A stretch of DNA of 64,000 nucleotides, from contig NZ_FNVY01000004.1 in the NCBI RefSeq assembly GCF_900104595.1, positions 124,001 to 188,000 on the forward strand, read 5' to 3'. Source of the DNA: Enterococcus timonensis (GTDB taxonomy: Bacteria > Bacillota > Bacilli > Lactobacillales > Enterococcaceae). The position numbers were made by a program, and so were the translations under genes. This document shows positions 26,921-38,728 of this stretch, one piece after another; within the stretch, counting starts at the first letter, position 1, and every line of letters begins with the position of its first letter. The notes under the pieces were generated by a model. The model worked only from the letters and a program-made list of their open reading frames with translations. It made no database searches and was not told where the DNA came from.

Positions 26921-26952
26921 AAAAAACGTGGCCCAAGTGCTCGCGTTTTTTT
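26921..26952 (+). terminator. murA terminator
   Basis: Stem AAAAACGTG with CGCGTTTTT (one wobble), loop of about 11 bases, then T-rich sequence. Confidence 0.75.
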
Positions 26953-26957
26953 GTTTT

Positions 26958-27284
26958 TATTGGCAATAAAAAAATTTTTGGTAAAGATAAAGGTTTTGCA
27001 GTTTAGTAAGGTTAATTGTTACAAAAAGATTACTAAAGCATTTCAATAACGATTGTTTTATAAAAATTTACGCAAAAAACGTCGACCTGACAAAGTTCCA
27101 ACAGTGATGCGCTCTGCAAGTTAAATAACAGACGTTGTTTATTTCAGAAATTTTACATTTTAAATTTTGATGTAAAATAACGAGGATATTTCTTTTTTTC
27201 TGAGAAATTCGGCGTATTATATTTATTGTAGGGGAAAATCATGTGGGTTACCTTAATAAAAGTACAGCGGAGAGGAAGCTAAAA
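26958..27284 (+). promoter_or_regulatory. Long upstream region of the sigma-factor pair, with two inverted repeats
   Basis: No gene is visible. The region holds TTTAGTAA / TTACTAAA (positions 27002-27009 and 27030-27037) and a perfect nine-base inverted repeat ATTTTACAT / ATGTAAAAT (27150-27158 and 27170-27178). A TATTAT-type box lies about 70 bases before the start codon. Its length and the repeats suggest a regulated promoter. Confidence 0.45.
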
Positions 27285-27854
27285 ATGCATAACTGGATTC
27301 AAGATGTTCGACAAGGCGATGAAGATGCTTTAGTAGACAATTATCGTAAATATCATCCGTTAGTATTACGTTTGCGCAGTAGTTATTATTTACGTTTTTT
27401 TGATTTAGATGATTGGCTGCAAGAAGGATTGATTTTATTTCATCGTTCCGTTATGAACTATGACGATTCTCTGGGCGTGACATTCGGTTTGTATTTTAAA
27501 AAAAATTTCACTCGCCATATCATAAGTATTCTACGTAAAGAACAGGCTTTAAAACGGCGCGGTGATCTACAAGCAGCAAGTTTTGAAGCTGAGTTGGAAT
27601 TAGGAGAGATGAATATGAAAATGAATAATTATCAAAATATTAACGACTATGCCGATATGCTCCATGTTGCTGAACAAGTTCGGAGTTTTTATCAAGTGTT
27701 AACCCCAATTGAAATGAAAATTGCTGACTTCCATTTTTCAGGCTTTGATGCACCTGAATTGGCGCTACTCTTTGGTATTACGGATGATGAAGCTAAAAAG
27801 AAAATTAAATCAATTCATAAAAAATTTCGGCAGCGGTTACGTGGAGATATTTAA
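27285..27854 (+). CDS. Sigma-70-like factor, ComX/SigH type (first of tandem pair)
   Basis: A 189-residue protein with a sigma-70 region 2-like block (NYRKYHPLVLRLRSSYYLRF, then DLDDWLQEGLILFHRSVMNY, then FGLYFKKNFTRHIISILRKE) and a C-terminal region 4-like helix-turn-helix (LTPIEMKIADFHFSGFDAPE, then LALLFGITDDEAKKKIKSIH). This is the layout of ComX/SigH-type alternative sigma factors, which drive competence genes in streptococci. The ATG is chosen for its GGAGAGGAAG site; the frame is open 14 codons further upstream. It is followed after 60 bases by a related gene. Confidence 0.72.
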   Translation: MHNWIQDVRQGDEDALVDNYRKYHPLVLRLRSSYYLRFFDLDDWLQEGLILFHRSVMNYDDSLGVTFGLYFKKNFTRHIISILRKEQALKRRGDLQAASFEAELELGEMNMKMNNYQNINDYADMLHVAEQVRSFYQVLTPIEMKIADFHFSGFDAPELALLFGITDDEAKKKIKSIHKKFRQRLRGDI

Positions 27855-27914
27855 AGAAAGAAGAATTGAAAAAAATTAAAAAAAATAAAAGCAATACGAA
27901 AGGAACAAAGCTAA

Positions 27915-28448
27915 ATGACGTTATGGATCGAGGAAATCAAAGCTGGGAACACGGAACTTTTATTAGAAAAATATGTGCAACATTTCACTATTGTTAATCA
28001 ACTGCGGCGAAGTTTTTACATTCAAGCTTGGGATTATTCAGATTGGCTAGATCAAGGCTTGACCGTTTTTCATGAGTCTATTCAACATTTTTCTGACCAA
28101 CGAGTCATGAACTTTGAACTTTATTTTGAAAAAAGATTAAAACGAGTTGTGGTCAACCAGTTACGTAATGAAATCATCCAAAATTGGGAAAATGATCAAC
28201 AATTAGATCTATTTGAAGTAGGAGAAGAGCCAGGATGCGAATCCACCCAGCTGGAACAATGGCCGCAAGAACTCCCGAAAAATTTACATCTTCATCGGAT
28301 GCTAACAAATTTCGAAAAAAATATTATCGACTTTTATGTAAATGGAGTTCAAGTAGAAAAAATTGCTGCCGCTTTTTCTTGTAAAGAAGAAAAAATCCAC
28401 GGTGCGCTGCAAAAAATAACTGAGAAATTCAGAAGATTAGACGACTGA
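27915..28448 (+). CDS. Second ComX/SigH-like sigma factor (paralogue)
   Basis: A 177-residue protein colinear with the preceding product: both start with a WI.{2}(I/V) segment, then LR.S(F/Y)Y, DWL.{2}GL..FH.S and a basic LYF.K...R helix. The C-terminal part (LTNFEKNIIDFYVNGVQVEK, then IAAAFSCKEEKIHGALQKIT) again looks like a region 4 helix-turn-helix. Divergence is strong, so this is an old duplication. GAAAGGAAC lies before the ATG. A terminator follows. Either a second sigma factor or a modulator of the first. Confidence 0.65.
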   Translation: MTLWIEEIKAGNTELLLEKYVQHFTIVNQLRRSFYIQAWDYSDWLDQGLTVFHESIQHFSDQRVMNFELYFEKRLKRVVVNQLRNEIIQNWENDQQLDLFEVGEEPGCESTQLEQWPQELPKNLHLHRMLTNFEKNIIDFYVNGVQVEKIAAAFSCKEEKIHGALQKITEKFRRLDD

Positions 28449-28511
28449 AAAATAAGACATACTAAAATAAATAAAGGACAAAAGACTGGTAATAAGTGTA
28501 AGTGAAGCAAA

Positions 28512-28541
28512 AAAAGAGGCATTTTTATGCTTCTTTTTTTT
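28512..28541 (+). terminator. Terminator of sigma-factor pair
   Basis: Stem AAGAGGCAT with ATGCTTCTT (one wobble), TTTT loop, long T-run. Confidence 0.78.
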
Positions 28542-28680
28542 GGTTCAAACGTCAAGGCATTCTTTTTAAAGTGCCAAAAGCTAATCAAGTTTCCTATTTA
28601 TATAAAACGAATTTTTTTTTGAAAACCTCGTCCTTTTTTTTGCCGTTAAAAGTATGCTATAATCCAAGTAAATCAACAAA

Positions 28681-28711
28681 ATAAAAAAAGATGCCATCGA
28701 AATGACATCCT
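28681..28711 (-). terminator. tRNA-Arg terminator
   Basis: Minus-strand stem GATGTCAT with ATGGCATC (one wobble) around TTCG, followed by a run of seven T residues; 16 bases after the tRNA 3' end. Confidence 0.82.
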
Positions 28712-28726
28712 AAATTGTGCTATAAA

Positions 28727-28798
28727 CGCGCCCTGAGGGAATCGAACCCCCGTCGCAAGAACCGGAATCTTACGTGATATCCACTACACTAAGGGCGC
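28727..28798 (-). tRNA. tRNA-Arg, anticodon CCG
   Basis: A 72-base cloverleaf on the minus strand. The acceptor stem is GCGCCCT with AGGGCGC, the discriminator base G. The anticodon arm pairs TAAGA with TCTTG around loop TTCCGGT, giving anticodon CCG (codon CGG, Arg). The T-arm contains GGTTCGATTCC. The CCA end is not encoded. It has its own downstream terminator and is antisense to the neighbouring genes. Confidence 0.93.
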
Positions 28799-28873
28799 AA
28801 TGCAATATTTACTTTATACTATTTTCGGAAAAAAGACAAGGAAAATTTGAAAAAAATTTTCAAGGAGACGAAC

Positions 28874-30178
28874 ATGAGTCAGGAATTGAATTTCAGCCAA
28901 AAATTAAAACAAGGCCAAAAACTGGCCATGAATTTACAAATGCAACAATCGATTGCCTTATTGCAAAAAAATCAAGAAGAGCTTACTGATTTTGTAATGG
29001 AAAAAGCCAATGAAAATCCGCTGCTGGAAGTTGTGCGGACGATTGGACCAGTACCTGAGTCTGGCAGTAGCGCTGGAACTGGGACTGATTTTCAAACGGT
29101 GCCTGATCAATATACTTCTTTATTTGAGTATTTAATTGATCAAGTTCATCTCAATTATCGCGATACACCGATTCGCCGGGCGATGCTTTTTTTAGTGGAA
29201 TATATTGACTCTAATGGTTATCTGGCCATGACCACCGCTGAGGCGATGGAAAAAACGGGCGCCGATTATTTGGTTGTACTCGATGCTCTAACGCTCTTGC
29301 AGCAATTGGATCCGGCCGGAATTGGCGCCCGCAACTTGCAAGAATGTCTAATGTTACAAACCGAGCGCGACCCAGAAGCACCGACGCTTACTTATGTAAT
29401 TTTAGAAGAATGTTTTGAACAGCTAGCCAGTCGACTTTGGAATGAAATTGCCACCCGCTATAAAATAACTTTAGCCGACGTGCAACAAATTATGGATTAC
29501 GTCCAAACCTTATCGCCAGCGCCTGGTGCTCACTTTGGTCAAATCGAACGCCTTTTTATCATCCCCGAAATTGAGGTCCAAGTGAAAAATGGTGAATTAA
29601 ATTTAACTTATTTGCAGACAGGATTGCCGAAATTAAAATTTCAAGAAAATTATTTTAACCAAATGTCTAAAGTCGATGATCCCGAGGTTCAGGAGTACTT
29701 AAAAGAAAAAAAGCAAGAATTTCAGTGGCTGAAAAAAACTTTAGACCAAAGAAAAAATACCATTTTTGAAGTAGGACAGGCAATAATTGACTATCAAGCA
29801 GACTTTTTCTTAAAAAAAGAGCATCCGTTAAAACCATTGACTTTAAAAATGATTGCCCAAAAAGTAAATCTCCACGAATCTACCATTTCCCGAACTGTAA
29901 ATGGGAAGTATTTAAAAACGGATTTTGGCATTTTTGAATTGCGGACTTTTTTTGCGTCGGCCATCGCGGGTCAAAGTACGTCCAACCAAGAAATTAAAAA
30001 ACGTCTGATTGAATTGATTCAACAAGAAGATAAAACTCACCCCCATGCGGATGATAAATTAGCCGAACTTTTTGCCGATGAAGAGGTAAAAATTTCTCGG
30101 CGAACCGTCGCTAAATATCGAGAACAGTTAGGAATTCCCACTTCTAGCAAAAGAAAACGGTACGAAACAAAAGCGTAA
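28874..30178 (+). CDS. rpoN: RNA polymerase sigma-54 factor
   Basis: A 434-residue sigma-54. Region I activator-interacting sequence (LAMNLQMQQSIALLQKNQEE) is at the N-terminus, the core-binding region follows (LDPAGIGARNLQECL), the helix-turn-helix is LTLKMIAQKVNLHESTISRT, and the RpoN box reads SRRTVAKYREQLGIP, near-identical to the canonical ARRTVAKYRE motif. The ATG behind AAGGAGA is chosen. In Firmicutes such sigma-54 factors act with LevR/ManR-type activators on PTS operons; none is encoded here. A hairpin about 50 bases downstream may end its transcript. Confidence 0.94.
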   Translation: MSQELNFSQKLKQGQKLAMNLQMQQSIALLQKNQEELTDFVMEKANENPLLEVVRTIGPVPESGSSAGTGTDFQTVPDQYTSLFEYLIDQVHLNYRDTPIRRAMLFLVEYIDSNGYLAMTTAEAMEKTGADYLVVLDALTLLQQLDPAGIGARNLQECLMLQTERDPEAPTLTYVILEECFEQLASRLWNEIATRYKITLADVQQIMDYVQTLSPAPGAHFGQIERLFIIPEIEVQVKNGELNLTYLQTGLPKLKFQENYFNQMSKVDDPEVQEYLKEKKQEFQWLKKTLDQRKNTIFEVGQAIIDYQADFFLKKEHPLKPLTLKMIAQKVNLHESTISRTVNGKYLKTDFGIFELRTFFASAIAGQSTSNQEIKKRLIELIQQEDKTHPHADDKLAELFADEEVKISRRTVAKYREQLGIPTSSKRKRYETKA

Positions 30179-30196
30179 AATTTTTGGGTGCTTTGC

Positions 30197-30225
30197 TTGT
30201 CAGACAACTCATTTAGTGCTATTAT
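30197..30225 (+). promoter_or_regulatory. Candidate cggR-gap promoter
   Basis: TTGTCA and TATTAT with a 17-base spacer, 118 bases upstream of cggR. It lies before, not after, a terminator-like hairpin. Confidence 0.5.
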
Positions 30226-30229
30226 AATA

Positions 30230-30284
30230 ATCGTGAATGGCAGTTGAAAAGTAAATTTTCTAGCAAGTTCACGATTTTTTTTGG
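30230..30284 (+). terminator. Hairpin with T-run (rpoN terminator or cggR leader attenuator)
   Basis: Stem ATCGTGAA with TTCACGAT encloses about 30 bases that can form a second GAAAA/TTTTC stem; a run of eight T residues follows. It begins at the predicted start of transcription of the cggR promoter. Confidence 0.65.
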
Positions 30285-30290
30285 GCTTGA

Positions 30291-30326
30291 TGGGTCGTTA
30301 TCAGTCTTAGTTGGACATAAAGTGCC
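30291..30326 (+). promoter_or_regulatory. CggR operator
   Basis: GGGTCGTTATCAGTC followed after four bases by TGGACATAAAGTGCC: two direct repeats matching, in sequence and spacing, the B. subtilis CggR operator pattern (GGGAC-N6-TGTC-N4 twice). It lies in the leader 18 bases before the cggR start, ahead of AAAGGAGG. Confidence 0.75.
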
Positions 30327-30343
30327 CAGCAAAGGAGGCTCTT

Positions 30344-31378
30344 ATGGAGCAAGAGTGGAAACTTTTTGAAATGATCGCCCCGGAGCTCACCCGCACAGTG
30401 CTGGAGCGTTATACGATTTTACGTAATCTTTATTGGATGCAACCGGTTGGTCGGCGACTTCTCGCTGAAAAAATCGGCGTCACTGAAAGAAGTTTGCGGA
30501 CCGACACTGACAGTCTTAGACAACACGGACTTTTGACCGTTACTAAGTCGGGGATGCAGTTAACAGATGCTGGGACGAAAGTTTTTCATGGCTTGGAAAA
30601 TTTGATGGATACCATTGCTGGTCGCAATCAGATGGAACAACGTTTAGAAAAATTTTTCAACATTCAACAATGCGTGATTGTAGCTGGCAATTGTGATACT
30701 GAAAAAAAAGTGTTGGCTGAGTTTGGAAAAATGGTCGGACAGTTATTGGACAATCATTTACCTCACAAAGACAACGTGATTGCTGTGATGGGTGGTACAA
30801 CTATGGCTAGTGTGGCTGAAAATTTGCCAGCATTAGAACATGATCGGCATAATATTTTTGTGCCCGCTCGTGGTGGAATTGGTGAATTAGTCAATATTCA
30901 AGCCAATGCCATTTCGTCAGTGATGGCTCAAAAATCTGGTGGCAGTTATCGGGCGCTTTATGTTCCGGAACAAGTCAGTCCAGAAACCGCCGAATCATTA
31001 ACGAAAGAGCCAACGATTCAATCTGTGTTACAATTGATTGACCAATCCGATGCCGTGATTTATAGTATTGGTAAAGCGATGCATATGGCCGCTAGACGGA
31101 AAATGCAGGCGCAAGAACTTTCCATGTTAAAAGCTAAAAACGCCGTTGCCGAATCATTCGGGTATTTTTTCAACGAGCAAGGGGAAGTTGTTTACAAAAT
31201 TCCTCGTTTAGGATTGCAACTGGAAGACATTCAACGGATCCCTTTAGTGATTGCCGTCGCTGGTGGCAAATCAAAAGGCAAAGCCGTCAAAGCGTATATG
31301 AAAAATGCGCCGCACCACACACGCCTCGTCACAGATGTTGCGTGTGCAACAGAGATTTTAAGAGGGGCAACCCTTTAA
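30344..31378 (+). CDS. cggR: Central glycolytic genes regulator
   Basis: A 344-residue SorC/DeoR-type repressor. The N-terminal helix-turn-helix ([20 protein letters not shown]) is followed by a sugar-phosphate-binding domain ([40 protein letters not shown]). CggR in Bacillus represses the gap operon unless fructose-1,6-bisphosphate is bound; the same gene order and an operator-like repeat here support the same role. The ATG with AAAGGAGG six bases upstream is chosen over a longer open frame that would run into the operator. Confidence 0.93.
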   Translation: MEQEWKLFEMIAPELTRTVLERYTILRNLYWMQPVGRRLLAEKIGVTERSLRTDTDSLRQHGLLTVTKSGMQLTDAGTKVFHGLENLMDTIAGRNQMEQRLEKFFNIQQCVIVAGNCDTEKKVLAEFGKMVGQLLDNHLPHKDNVIAVMGGTTMASVAENLPALEHDRHNIFVPARGGIGELVNIQANAISSVMAQKSGGSYRALYVPEQVSPETAESLTKEPTIQSVLQLIDQSDAVIYSIGKAMHMAARRKMQAQELSMLKAKNAVAESFGYFFNEQGEVVYKIPRLGLQLEDIQRIPLVIAVAGGKSKGKAVKAYMKNAPHHTRLVTDVACATEILRGATL

Positions 31379-31421
31379 AATAAAAAAACTTTTTCGATTT
31401 TCTAAAGGAGGAAATCTGCAC

Positions 31422-32423
31422 ATGACAGTAAAAGTAGGGATTAACGGTTTCGGACGTATTGGACGTTTAGCATTTCGTCGGATTCAAGACGTTGAAGGAA
31501 TTGAAGTAGTAGCTATCAACGACTTAACGGATACCGCTCAATTAGCACATTTATTAAAATATGATACAACACAAGGTCGTTTCAACGGAACAGTTGAAGT
31601 TCACGACGGATTTTTCACAGTAAATGGTAACGACGTAAAAGTTTTAGCTAACGCTAAACCTGAAGAATTACCTTGGGGCGAATTAGGTGTTGATATCGTC
31701 TTAGAATGTACTGGTTTCTTTACTTCAAAAGAAAAAGCTGAATTGCATTTAAAAGCTGGCGCAAAACGCGTTGTTATTTCTGCTCCTGGTGGAGACGATG
31801 TTCCAACAATCGTTTATAACGTTAACCATGAAATCTTGACTGGTGACGAAACAGTTATCTCTGGTGCTTCATGTACGACTAACTGCTTAGCTCCTATGGC
31901 TAAAGTTTTAAATGACGAATTTGGTATCGTTGAAGGTTTAATGACAACAATTCACGCTTATACTGGTGACCAAAATACGTTAGATGCTCCTCATAAAAAA
32001 GGCGATCTTCGTCGTGCCCGGGCTGCTGCTCAAAGCATTATCCCTAACACAACTGGTGCTGCTAAAGCAATCGGCTTAGTTATTCCTGAATTAAAAGGTA
32101 AATTAGACGGAGCTGCTCAACGTGTTCCTGTTCCAACTGGTTCATTAACTGAATTAGTAACTGTTCTTGAAAAAACAGTAACAGCTGACCAAATCAATGC
32201 TGCAATGAAAGCTGCAAGCAATGAATCTTATGGTTACAACGTTGACGAAATCGTTTCTGCTGATATTATCGGCATGACTTACGGTTCATTATTTGACGAA
32301 ACTTTAACTAAAGTTTTAACCGTTGGCGACAAACAATTAGTTAAAACTGTTGCTTGGTACGATAACGAAATGAGCTATACTGCTCAATTAGTTCGTACTT
32401 TGGAATACTTTGCTAAACTATAA
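31422..32423 (+). CDS. gap: Glyceraldehyde-3-phosphate dehydrogenase, type I
   Basis: A 333-residue glycolytic enzyme oxidising glyceraldehyde-3-phosphate with NAD and phosphate. NAD-binding [14 protein letters not shown] at the N-terminus, catalytic Cys in [15 protein letters not shown] and C-terminal [19 protein letters not shown] are canonical. Codon choice is strongly biased, as expected for a highly expressed gene. AAAGGAGG site upstream, 43 bases after cggR. A strong hairpin separates it from pgk, which may set different transcript levels. Confidence 0.97.
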   Translation: MTVKVGINGFGRIGRLAFRRIQDVEGIEVVAINDLTDTAQLAHLLKYDTTQGRFNGTVEVHDGFFTVNGNDVKVLANAKPEELPWGELGVDIVLECTGFFTSKEKAELHLKAGAKRVVISAPGGDDVPTIVYNVNHEILTGDETVISGASCTTNCLAPMAKVLNDEFGIVEGLMTTIHAYTGDQNTLDAPHKKGDLRRARAAAQSIIPNTTGAAKAIGLVIPELKGKLDGAAQRVPVPTGSLTELVTVLEKTVTADQINAAMKAASNESYGYNVDEIVSADIIGMTYGSLFDETLTKVLTVGDKQLVKTVAWYDNEMSYTAQLVRTLEYFAKL

Positions 32424-32451
32424 TATTGATTTTTAGCAACTGTTAAAAATG

Positions 32452-32485
32452 AAAAGCGGGAAAGAAATTTTTCCCGCTTTTTTAA
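32452..32485 (+). terminator. Terminator or partial terminator between gap and pgk
   Basis: Stem AAAAGCGGGAAA with TTTCCCGCTTTT, short loop, T-run. No convincing promoter lies between it and pgk, so some read-through is likely. Confidence 0.8.
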
Positions 32486-32527
32486 ATATTTTTTTAAATG
32501 AATTTTTAAAATGAGGAGGAATTTTTC

Positions 32528-34494
<1,967 letters not shown>

Positions 34495-34519
34495 TCCGCG
34501 GGAAAATTTGCTTTTTTAG

Positions 34520-35890
<1,371 letters not shown>

Positions 35891-35904
35891 TCTTTAAACA
35901 AAAC

Positions 35905-35946
35905 GAAAGCGTCGCTACTCTTCATTGGGTAGCGACGCTTTTTTCG
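35905..35946 (+). terminator. eno terminator
   Basis: Stem AAAGCGTCGCTAC with GTAGCGACGCTTT, loop of about ten bases, T-run. Confidence 0.88.
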
Positions 35947-35954
35947 TATTTTGA

Positions 35955-36315
35955 ATTGTTAAATTAAGCGCAACGGTACTCCGAAAATTACCTCATAAAG
36001 ATTTTTCCAGTTTAAACATTTTCTTGGTCGTAAATTTAATTTCTTAAGGTAATTGTTGTATGTTCAGAGATATGGTTCATTGACCTTGCCGTTGGTAAAT
36101 ACTCTCTTAATAGACCATTCGTATTCTCGATGAGCTAATTTTTTCTCAATCTTGCCACCTAATAAATATCTAGTTTTTAAATCAGTAAGGGTTAATAAAC
36201 ATGCACCCCCATCTTACTAGCTACGGTATCTGCCTGCCAATGTATGATTTTTAGAACAAGTATCCGAAGCCTCTGACCGTTCATGAATAGTGGGTGTTCC
36301 ACTTAAAGTTTAAAT
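35955..36315 (-). pseudogene. Degenerate IS30-family transposase fragment
   Basis: No intact gene, but the minus strand reads as pieces of an IS30 transposase in shifted frames: GTPTIHERSEASD, then WQADTVASKMG, then LLTLTDLKTRYLLGGKIEKK, and near the end a RPRKCLNWKNLYEVIFGVPL segment (cf. family ...NRPRKCLxWKTPYEVF...) before the final stop. Several frameshifts and an internal deletion of part of the catalytic core are needed to explain it, and the N-terminal half is absent. It is an old remnant filling the 480-base space between eno and kup. Confidence 0.7.
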
Positions 36316-36322
36316 TTAAGGG

Positions 36323-36355
36323 ATAAAAAAACTGATCAAAATAATGATCAGCTTT
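36323..36355 (-). terminator. kup terminator
   Basis: Minus-strand stem CTGATCA with TGATCAG around a short loop, followed by a run of T. Confidence 0.7.
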
Positions 36356-36377
36356 AAAATGGTTTGCTAAATATTGA

Positions 36378-38399
36378 TTAATGATCAGAGCTGGGCCTTT
36401 TCTTTTCATCTTTACGTCGTTCTTTTAGTTTGGTCTTTTTGACGCGGCCAATGGTTAGAGGGACGGTTTCGTATAAGACGTCAGAATATTCTAGCCCGAA
36501 CCAATTTTCCGGTTGCATCGTGTGTTCTTTAATGAAGAGTTTGGCTTGCATGACTTGGCGATCCCATTTGCTTAAGACGGTATTGCTGGATAGAGATTCT
36601 TTAATCACAACAAATTGGAAATCGCCCACCTCGCGTCCTGGGGTGATGGAATAAGTTTGCGGTTGTTTTGGTAAACGGTGATATTTCATTAAGTCATGGA
36701 TGATTTGGTGTAAGTAGACATTGACTTCTTGTTTGACGCGGAAGCCTAAAAATAATTTTACTTTGACAATAAAATCGGTGTCCATCATATCAATTTCAAA
36801 TTCTTGGGTGTAAGGTTCGTCGGTGACCACAACATTGACAAACCAGTAGACTTTCGCCCGTTTCGGCCGTTTATCTAAAATTGAATATAAAAATTGGCGG
36901 CCAATATAATCGCCATCCATTTTAGGAACTAGAAAAACGACATTGGTTTGATACATCGGTAAACTTTCATCATCTTTTAATTGTTCCAGTTGTGGAATTT
37001 GCCCCCGCAAGTTCATATCAACAGCGGCGCGTTCTTGGATGCGATTGCCCCATTCCCAAACCACCATGAAAAATAAAATTACTAAAGCAATAGCTACGGC
37101 AACAAAACCGCCATGGAAAAATTTGGCAACACTGGAAATAAAGAAGACTGATTCGATCACGGCAAAAAATCCGGTAATCAAAAAGGAAATAATTTTTGGT
37201 TGACCACTTTTAATTAAGTAGAAAAACAGTAGGAAAGTAGTCATTAACATAGTGACGGTAATGGACAGCCCGTATGCTGCTTCCATCCGGGAACTAGTCC
37301 GGAAAGCTACCACAATTAAAGAACAAGCAATCCATAAAATCATATTGATACTTGGAATATACATTTGACCAATGGATGTTCCAGGATACATAATTTTTAA
37401 GCGCGGTAAAAGTTTCAGCTTAATTGCTTCAGATACTAAAGTGAACGATCCGGAAAGTAAAGCTTGACTGGCAATTACAGCCGCAACTGTGGCAAAAATA
37501 ACGCCAAAAATCATAAGATTATTCGGGATAATTTGGAAAAAAGGATTGAGTTGTTCGATTTGTTGTAATTGAGGATTTTGGTAAGCATTCATTAACCAAG
37601 CGGCTTGGCCAAAATAATTCAGCATTAAACAAATTTTGACATAAGGCCAGGAGATGCGGATATTTAATTTGCCTACGTGGCCCATATCAGAATACAACGC
37701 CTCAGCACCGGTAGTCGCTAGAAAAATATTTCCTAAAATAAAAATGCCTAACTTGTTATCAGGACTGAACAAAACTTTGATGGCGTAGTACGGATTTAAG
37801 GCGCGAATGACTGAAAAATCTTGGGCAAAATTTACAAAACCGATAACGCCGATAAAGGTGAACCATAAAAACATCACAGGTCCAAACGCTTTACCCACCA
37901 TATCCGTGCCAAAGCGTTGCAAGGAAAATAAAATTAGCAAGATGACTAAGGTGATAATCACAATCACATTTTGATTCATGGCAAAGCGATCAAAGAAAGC
38001 CGGAATTCCTCGCAGTCCTTCAATGGCGGTGGTGACAGTAACCGCCGGCGTCAACACACCATCGGCCAGTAAAGCCGCGCCACCAATCATGGCGGGGATA
38101 ATGAGAAACTTTCCACCTTTGCGAACTAAGGTGTATAAAGAAAAAATTCCTCCTTCGCCGTGGTTATCGGCATTTAAAGCAATGGTGACATATTTAATCG
38201 TTGTTAAAAGAGTTAAAGTCCAAAAAATTAAAGAGACCGTGCCAATCACAAAATCAGGATCCATTTGAGCTAAGCCGCCATTGCCAGCGACAATCGCCTT
38301 CATTACGTATAACGGGCTCGTACCAATATCGCCGTAAACGACGCCCATGGCAATTAAAAGCCCGGCGGCAGTATATTTTTGGCGCACATCTTTTTTCAT
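36378..38399 (-). CDS. kup: KUP-family potassium uptake transporter
   Basis: A 673-residue membrane protein with about twelve N-terminal membrane segments (residues 10-460) and a cytoplasmic C-terminal domain of about 200 residues. The KUP signature [20 protein letters not shown] is at residues 17-36; [17 protein letters not shown] and [21 protein letters not shown] follow. It imports K+ with protons. The ATG behind TTGGAGG is chosen; the frame is open 17 codons upstream but without a binding site. Regulation by c-di-AMP is known for some relatives at the protein level, not shown here. Confidence 0.93.
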   Translation of the reverse strand: MKKDVRQKYTAAGLLIAMGVVYGDIGTSPLYVMKAIVAGNGGLAQMDPDFVIGTVSLIFWTLTLLTTIKYVTIALNADNHGEGGIFSLYTLVRKGGKFLIIPAMIGGAALLADGVLTPAVTVTTAIEGLRGIPAFFDRFAMNQNVIVIITLVILLILFSLQRFGTDMVGKAFGPVMFLWFTFIGVIGFVNFAQDFSVIRALNPYYAIKVLFSPDNKLGIFILGNIFLATTGAEALYSDMGHVGKLNIRISWPYVKICLMLNYFGQAAWLMNAYQNPQLQQIEQLNPFFQIIPNNLMIFGVIFATVAAVIASQALLSGSFTLVSEAIKLKLLPRLKIMYPGTSIGQMYIPSINMILWIACSLIVVAFRTSSRMEAAYGLSITVTMLMTTFLLFFYLIKSGQPKIISFLITGFFAVIESVFFISSVAKFFHGGFVAVAIALVILFFMVVWEWGNRIQERAAVDMNLRGQIPQLEQLKDDESLPMYQTNVVFLVPKMDGDYIGRQFLYSILDKRPKRAKVYWFVNVVVTDEPYTQEFEIDMMDTDFIVKVKLFLGFRVKQEVNVYLHQIIHDLMKYHRLPKQPQTYSITPGREVGDFQFVVIKESLSSNTVLSKWDRQVMQAKLFIKEHTMQPENWFGLEYSDVLYETVPLTIGRVKKTKLKERRKDEKKRPSSDH

Positions 38400-38512
38400 T
38401 TTTTTCCTCCAAGTGTGTGATAATTTACCGCAAATATCTTTTGCAAGCAAATTTCCATTTATTCAAGTGTAGCATGATGCACTTATTTAGGCTAAGAAAG
38501 CCAACGAAAGCT

Positions 38513-38541
38513 ATTATCACTAGTTTTCATACTTTTGTCAA
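38513..38541 (-). promoter_or_regulatory. kup promoter
   Basis: Minus-strand TTGACA and GATAAT with a 17-base spacer, about 115 bases before the start codon. Confidence 0.65.
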
Positions 38542-38564
38542 ATAAATACGCAAAAAAAATAAGA

Positions 38565-38597
38565 TCCCAAAAAATCCGGTGGAAATTGGATTTTTTG
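38565..38597 (+). other. Hairpin interrupted at its 3' edge by ISL3 insertion
   Basis: CCCAAAAAATCC pairs with GGATTTTTTGGG, but the final GG after the left target repeat belongs to the insertion sequence; on the other side of the element the original continuation GGGAC resumes. The element thus inserted in a palindromic terminator-like target. Confidence 0.6.
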
Positions 38598-38728
38598 GGC
38601 TCTATAATTTATTGGACTGATAGAATAAAAATTCTATCGGTCCCTATTTGTATAAAAAAACAAGAAAACATACAAATTTTCCGTTAGAATAGAATCACCA
38701 TCATCACATTCTGGGGAGGAAAATTTGT

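Noticed and set aside
27002-27178. tRNA or small RNA gene in the long space before the sigma-factor genes
   Set aside because: The inverted repeats are A-T rich with long spacers and no T-run follows; they fit operators better than an RNA gene.
28640-28665. TATAAT box on the plus strand upstream of the tRNA
   Set aside because: The spacing to any -35 hexamer is poor and transcription would run antisense through the tRNA; no start function could be supported.
28502-28684. Open frame of 60 codons downstream of the sigma-factor genes
   Set aside because: It covers the terminator stem-loop and has no ribosome binding site; the composition (Phe/Lys-rich) reflects A-T rich DNA.
38400-38560. Riboswitch (for example c-di-AMP type) upstream of kup
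   Set aside because: Only about 120 bases of leader are present and no conserved riboswitch core or terminator could be recognised.
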